DNA of 64,000 nt from Epiperipatus broadwayi (taxonomy: Eukaryota; Onychophora; Udeonychophora; Euonychophora; Peripatidae): assembly GCA_028023455.1 (NCBI GenBank), contig JAQFVV010007252.1, positions 1 through 64,000 on the forward strand, written 5' to 3'. Each line of letters starts with the position of its first letter. The stretch's first letter is position 1. Positions 58,490 through 64,000 of the stretch are shown piece by piece. Under the pieces are notes generated by a model. The model was not told the DNA's origin. It saw only the letters and a list, made by a program, of their open reading frames with translations, and searched no databases. A program made the translations under genes and the position numbers.

Positions 58490-59330
58490 GTTTAAAGGTA
58501 TTTGAAGAATACTGAAATGCAATTATGGAGCAATATTTGAATGGATGAGAGGAATTATTCATAATAAGGAGTCTAGATGAGAAATAGAAACTATCCATTA
58601 TGAACAGCCACTTATTATGCTTCCACAAAAATTTGGTGAAAATTGATCTTTCACATGACTCAATCTTATGGAGATTACAAGTATGACATTTGCTAATTTT
58701 CGGGAAGAAGACCAACAAGACTTCTTTTATTATCCAGTAATACAGGATAAATGTTATGACAAAAAGATAGTTAAACCTAATTTATTTGGTACCAGGCTTT
58801 AAATAAAAAATGCTGAATACATTATCTCAATCAAACTTGATTATATGATGGAATCAGATGCTGCATTTAGAAACACATGTAGTGCTATCATTCATATAAT
58901 GTAAAATTTGTTAGTTTAAAGGCATTTGAAGGATACTGTAATGCAAACTTGAAGCAATATTTGAATGGATGAGAAGAATTATTCACGAGAAATCTATATG
59001 AGAAGAAACAACTAGACATCACTTGCAGACACATATGATTCCTCAAAATTCTGGTGGAGATTATTATTTCACAAGTCTTAAACCTATGGAGATTACAAAC
59101 ATGTTATTATTGATAACTTCTGGAATGAAAACAAACAAGTTTTCTTTTATCATCAAGTAACCCAGGATAAATATTATACCAGAAAGATAGCTAAACTTAA
59201 TGTATTTGGAATCAGGTTGCCAAATTAAAAATGCTGATTACATTCCCTTAATTAGATGTACAAATCATATGGATTATATGATGGAATATGCTACTCACAT
59301 AGAACAAACATGGATAACTACCATTCACAT
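58490..59330. repeat. Imperfect tandem duplication, period about 425 bp
   Basis: Unit 1 is about 58490-58915 and unit 2 about 58915-59330. Shared stretches include TATTTGAATGGATGAGA, CAGGATAAAT(G/A)TTAT, CAAGTTTTCTTTTAT-like and TTATATGATGGAAT. Identity is about 75%. It lies just upstream of the Ty3/gypsy pol relic in the same direction and may be its gag region, but I see no gag motif. Confidence 0.7.
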
Positions 59331-59518
59331 TATGTTAAAAGAGTTAGCAGAAGTTTTAGGGATGCTGGAAGCTAGTAAATATCTGACATAAGCTAAGCAT
59401 AACTTCAGAAAGAAATCTCAGGTTAATAAATGACTAATATTAATGATGATTAACTAGAGAACATTTCTGAAGGAAATTCATTGAACAGATAGTCATAATT
59501 ATCAAAGGATCTTATCAT

Positions 59519-59875
59519 ATGCTAGCAATCCAAATGGAAAAAAAATTATTAAGACACATTGATGGACTTGCCAGTATTAAACCTCAATTAGATAAGATAA
59601 TTATTAATCCAGAATTTTTCTATGCCAGAAATAAAAATAATAATTATACTCTTCCTTTGACATTTGCAACTATTGGCATTAGTTTTATCACCATTTTACA
59701 TATAACCTATACATTTTCTACAACTATTAATAAAAGAGGGATAATGGCTATTAAATCAAATTTTCTTATGAAAATCATACTGTTCTATACTTGTTTTGAT
59801 CCACAATTCTCTGTTCAAACCAACAGCAGCAATTATGGGTTGGAGCTTATATACTTTCACCTAGACAGATTGTAG
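59519..59875 (+). pseudogene. Ty3/gypsy pol relic: RT end and RNase H start
   Basis: A 118-residue frame ending with KIILFYTCFDPQFSVQTNSS and NYGLELIYF. This fits the start of the Ty3/gypsy RNase H (DxxF-x-VxTDAS-x-YGLGAVL), with the first catalytic Asp replaced by Asn. The preceding residues would be the RT thumb but carry no clear motif. Frames downstream to about 60300 (for example RNPLNLVPKQQSINDL) may be the RNase H-integrase linker. It is separated from the integrase relic by the minus-strand Penelope-like insert. Confidence 0.5.
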
Positions 59876-60499
59876 AAGTCATAGAGATGTTTGTTTTCAA
59901 CAGAGCTGTTGGTGGTAACTGTCTCTGCCCTATTCTACCATGGTGCCTCATAATTGTGTGTGTTTTTCAAAAAAATAGGCAATTTCTGTTGGAGCCTCAA
60001 ATGATTGATGTGACTGCCTATAAAATTTTGGAGCATCTAAACTATTATTATTTTAATAATAAGAAATTAGTGTGGTGGAGCTTAGTTCTGCCATAACATA
60101 ATTGTAACTTCCAATGTTCTAAAGGAAAAAAACAACATTATTGCTGGTATGATTAACAGAAATCCTTTAAATTTAGTACCTAAACAACAGAGTATAAATG
60201 ATTTATATATTATCTCAATCTTTTTAATCAGTGATAGCTACAGTGAAGATGATTTATAAAATTTAAGTGATTTGCAATTATAAAATTCAAAGTTGAGCAT
60301 AATCATTCTAATAAATGTATTGAGTGCTTGGCAATGCAAAATAAAAAAAAGTTAAAAGTGAAAAACTTTTAATCCAATATATTAAGCATTCTTTCAATAT
60401 CTTTGTAATGATATTATAACCATAGCAATGAATGTGAAATTATTGGTAAAGGGTGTAAAATAAATATGTAAATTGTATTCAGACTATATGCAAATATGC

Positions 60500-61440
60500 T
60501 TACATTGCCTACATTTTTGAGGGGAAGAAGCAAGATTCCTTTTTGTTTGTAACATTATGAATATTGGCAATGTGGCAGGCTTCCTTTATTTTAAGTTTAG
60601 CATTGTTCTTTTTTAGATGAAGAATGCTGGCTGATGCAAGTTCATATATATGGCCAAGTTTATTTACATACTATAAAAAATAGATTTGTAGTCTGGAATG
60701 CTTTTGGCCCTTTTATACAGATGTTGGTTTTGGAAAAGTCTTGTTGCTAGACTGACATAAGATTCTCTAAAGTAAACTCTACTGATGCTGGTTTTATTAT
60801 ATGATTTGTTTAGAAGAAAGTTTGTTCTTGGAGTTGTTATCAAGCAATTTAGAAGATTCAGTGCAAATTTTATTGATACTTTGAAAAACATTAGGAATAT
60901 AAGAGAAATATATCCAGGGTTTAAAATTACTTGGCATGGATTTGGATTATTGTGTGAATTTAGATCTAATTTTCATGTAGAATTTCTTAAGACTAGCATA
61001 AATTAGTAACATATTTATTAATGTTAGATGTACAGGCTGTTTCTTGCTTGCACAAATTGAAGTTTCTGTGTAGGAAAGCTTTCTGCTCTGCATATTTATG
61101 TGTTAAGAGTTATGGATTTAGGGTGTGTTATACCTATACAAGTCAAGGAATTTTATTCCTTTGGGGAGTCTTGATGTTCAATGGTTCAGGTTAATGAGAA
61201 TTTTTGGGCAAGTTCACATTTGATATTATTAATTTAAAGTTTAGAAGCATAAATGAAAATGTCACTGACATATAATACACATAATATCTCTGGTGTTTGT
61301 TGGAAATGTTTTGGCAGGACATCTGTTTGATACTACTCAATTGAATATTGGAAATTATGCCACTTGTAGGAAATCCCATTGCCCAGATATTTTCCAATGA
61401 TATTGAAAACATGCTTATCTTATTAAATTAAAATTTTTTA
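60500..61440 (-). mobile_element. Penelope-like element relic nested in the Ty3/gypsy pol
   Basis: On minus the frame 61412-61191 has AMGFPTSGIISNIQLSSIKQ and RYYVYYMSVTFSFM, which match the AMGSPxSxIxANI block and the RYVDDTFSF block of Penelope RTs; the catalytic Asp pair is lost (YYMS). After several breaks the frame 60891-60664 has ITTPRTNFLLNKSYNK, then VYF ... SYVSLATRLFQNQHLYKRA, fitting the GIY-YIG endonuclease (Y45-V46 as YIG, R51 as the catalytic Arg). Further down KIKEACHI and IHNVTNKKES match the conserved Penelope C-terminus (KxxEAxxI ... NxxxNxxxG). The order RT, linker, GIY-YIG is diagnostic. It lies between RNase H and integrase of an opposite-strand gypsy relic, so it is the younger insert. 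Confidence 0.62.
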
Positions 61441-61659
61441 TGATTAAACTTTTCTTAATTTGCATTGTCGAGCACTTAATATATTTATTTCAATCGTTTA
61501 TGAACAGTAAAAGAACATAATACAAAATTACACAATCATTTTGTATTTATGAGGTATATTAGGACCTGAAAACTCTAATTGCCAACGTTTTTCTAAAATC
61601 TCATATTATTATTATTATTAGAAGGTCTATAAAAGTGTGAGGATATGGTGGAAAACAAT

Positions 61660-62110
61660 GTGTCATGGAGGATCATTATTCCTACTCATTTAATAGGAAG
61701 TTAATGTATTATATCCACTGGGTAATTTAGTATTATGGACCAAGGATAGTAAAACATATAGTGCACAGTCTGTTTTACTGGTCTCATATGTATGCCACTA
61801 TCTTGGAAAATTTGTTTGAAAACAAAATACTTACAACTGATTTTATGCTGTTGTAGACTACAACCAATTTTACCTCAAGAATCAAATAAAATATCAATAA
61901 ATTTTTATGGACCCCTTCCACATTATCAGTTTCAACTTCTGCTTGTACAATATTGCATGTTTTCTAAATATATTTTGGCATAACCAATACAAAATAGCAT
62001 TGCCCAAATACTAAAATGATGCAGATTTCACAGTTGCAGAAGCACCAGTCAATCTTGATTAATCATGCCATTATTAACATGTCATTTGAATAGGAGAATT
62101 GTCTGGAACT
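61660..62110 (+). pseudogene. Ty3/gypsy integrase relic
   Basis: Integrase inserts element cDNA into the genome. Over two or three frames I see RIIIPTHL; then LHWGH-like remains; then RIVKHIVHSLFYWSHM, matching the HHCC zinc-domain end (RxK...YWPxM); then SNKISINFYGPLPHYQFQLL and LVQYCMFSKYILA. The last two match the catalytic core W-x-I-D-F-x-GPLP ... D-x-FSKY, with the first Asp changed to Asn and the second to Tyr. Stops and shifts throughout. It is in the same direction as the RNase H relic at 59519-59875, about 1.8 kb downstream because of the Penelope insert. Confidence 0.68.
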
Positions 62111-62599
62111 TCACAGCATAAAATATATATTTATTTTCATCAGAAATTTTCATTCAGATCCATATAAAAGGGTTAAAATAGAAATAGTGCATTTATTATT
62201 ATTATATTTGGAAGGAAATCATAAAGATTGAATAAATAAATGAAATTTTTTTATTAATTATACAAATTTGATCCAAAGTGAATTCACAAATTATATCCCA
62301 ACTAATTGGTATAGGAAGTGGGGGTCTTGTTTTGCCTCATTAAATGCTTTTTCTTTTATAATTAATCTAATTTTGTGCAAAAATAGAAATGATTCAAATA
62401 AAAAACACCATGAAGAATGAGTCACAACAGGGTAGTGGCACTTTGCAATGCTTTTTGAAATGCTTTTATCTGAAAAAGGCAATTGAGACTAATTAAAATG
62501 TTATGATAATTATTATATTTATTTAAATTCAAGTTAATTTGTATATACTGTATATTTGGTATAAGTTTTATGAAAGTACAAACTAACAAATCTGGCTAT
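62111..62599. other. Unassigned stretch
   Basis: Probably the unrecognisable 3' end of the gypsy element. No LTR end found. Confidence 0.35.
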
Positions 62600-62830
62600 T
62601 GTTGAAACAGGCAAAACTCACTATACGTATTGCCACACACAGCAAGCTAGAGTAATCAATGGATGCCAGAAGGCTTGTGCATAAAATACTCATTTAGTGC
62701 CTACTCATTCAATATCCCCAGACTAGTTTCTGGCTTGTGGCCTTCATCAATAAGGAGGCCACAAGCCAGAAATTAGTCTGGGGATATTGGATGAGTAGGC
62801 ACTAGATGGGGATTTTATGCATAAATCTGG
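62600..62830. mobile_element. Family B-like foldback repeat
   Basis: AAAACTCACTATACGTATTG begins a family B arm. TAGTGCCTACTCATTCAATA at 62696 is inverted at about 62785-62805, and TCTGGCTTGTGGCCT / AGGCCACAAGCCAGA flank the loop TCATCAATA near 62745. Confidence 0.8.
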
Positions 62831-63126
62831 CTATTCTTAAATTTAAATGTATTTTACTTTCTTTATTCAAAAAATAAAATGACTAGTGTTTTAATTATTT
62901 AAATATGTACTATTTCCTTAAGCAGACCATAATGAAAGGAGAGGCCACAAGCCAGAAATTGGTCTGGGGATATTGGATGAGTAGGCACTAGATGGGGATT
63001 TTATGCATAAATCTGGCTATTCTTAAATTTAAATGTATTTTACTTTCTTTATTCAAAAAATAAAATGACTAGTGTTTTAATTATTTAAATATGTACTATT
63101 TCCTTAAGCAGACCATAATGAAAGGA
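62755..63126. repeat. Recent tandem duplication, period 186 bp
   Basis: GAGGCCACAAGCCAGAAATT starts both units (62755 and 62941). I count one difference (ATTAGTC against ATTGGTC). The first unit overlaps the right half of the family B foldback, so the copied piece includes one foldback arm. Confidence 0.97.
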
Positions 63127-64000
63127 GAATCCCAAAGTACATAGGCAGAATGTCCCTTCATATTTATTCTTGAAGTTAGGTAATAGTTATTAATTATTGT
63201 ATTTGGATTTTTTAAGCCACAAGTATAGAATGGGACTGAGGTAGAGATGCTTTAATTATTACTAAATGTCTGAGGTTTATTTACTTATTTGTGGGTTATT
63301 TATTTACATGAAAAGTATTTATCATACATTAAAGACTGATGACTAGTTATCAGAATTTCTCAAATATATATGTTGTTTCTTGTATTAATGAAAACAGCAA
63401 ATCGATAGCAATGCCACAATACAGAGACTAGCTAAAATTAAACTATGAGTTACCAGACATCAATGAAAAGTCTACAAGATTTCAAGATACAACACCTGAT
63501 GATGAAAAAATCAGATATGTTGATACGATACCACACTTACTAATAAAAAGCCTAATCTTGATAATAATGGAAACACACTTAAAAAGGCCAGAAAGTTACA
63601 AAGATATACCAAAACATCTAATTGACTGTATTCCTCAGGACTAATTTTAGCCAAGGGGATATGTTTTAGATCATCTTCTATTGTTTTGTTTTAAGCATTG
63701 TCTGACGTGAAGTTATTTATATATACATACAAACATACATTTTTATATATGGGTGTCTGTTAACGTACAAACGTCAAATTATATTATTTATCGCCTAAAT
63801 ATAAACTTTAAACCTAATTACAAATTTCATTTCAACATACCTTTTTGAAACCACACTAAATCAGCCCTCTTCCCTTGGACAGGTCACAGTCTTTTACACA
63901 TTATGCCCGTGTTTCAACTGCATCCCATAAATCAGCATATTAAACTCCAATTAAAAATACTTGGAAGTGTCAAAAAACTATTATTGTAATGAAAAGATAT
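63127..64000. other. AT-rich gene-free end of window
   Basis: No coding-like frame, RNA gene or repeat seen. Confidence 0.4.

Noticed and set aside
1-64000. CRISPR arrays, bacterial operons, ribosome binding sites, rRNA genes
   Set aside because: The window is eukaryotic: no regularly spaced short repeats of CRISPR type, no rRNA core motifs, and many listed frames begin with non-ATG codons that have no meaning here.

Overview
This is non-coding, repeat-dominated DNA from an AT-rich animal genome (by eye 70% or more A+T). I infer an invertebrate from the eukaryotic retroelement set: LINEs with endonuclease and reverse transcriptase, Ty3/gypsy-type LTR elements, a Penelope-like element, a tRNA-derived SINE, and many foldback/MITE elements. 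There is also one intronless rhodopsin-like receptor gene. I cannot name the species; a flatworm, cnidarian or mollusc would all fit.

Layout. A pair of long inverted arms dominates the window. The left arm (about 2340-15905) is the reverse complement, at roughly 75-85% identity by eye, of the right arm (about 43140-52790). A spacer of about 27 kb lies between them. Each arm has since taken insertions the other lacks, so each arm preserves empty sites for the other. The left arm gained a TA-flanked TIR element (3942-5140), about 2 kb of other sequence (about 5400-7475) and a TIR transposon with a 6-bp target duplication (8186-13771) that itself holds a LINE. The right arm gained a 3.6-kb solo LTR (43452-47070), a small foldback repeat (48003-48195), about 1 kb of unknown sequence (about 48976-49954) and a tRNA-SINE (51026-51141). 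With these removed the arms shrink to similar sizes (about 5 kb).

The spacer holds several foldback repeats, a decayed Ty3-type gag-pol (about 19400-20640, minus), a LINE remnant on plus (about 22560-24400), a full-length but broken LINE on minus (26670 to about 32640), and a non-autonomous LTR element with 2.5-kb LTRs and only a gag relic inside (33740-40757).

Outside the arms, positions 1434-1915 hold a coding-like exon of unknown function. Positions 53379-54374 hold the only intact gene I can support, a divergent seven-transmembrane receptor. Positions 58490-62110 are a decayed Ty3/gypsy pol (RNase H, then integrase) with a Penelope-like element inserted in the opposite direction. The 3' end has a recent 186-bp tandem duplication.

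The genes do not form a pathway. The window is best read as a stratigraphy of transposon insertions around an old inverted duplication. All motif and homology calls were made by eye from translations; no database search was run.
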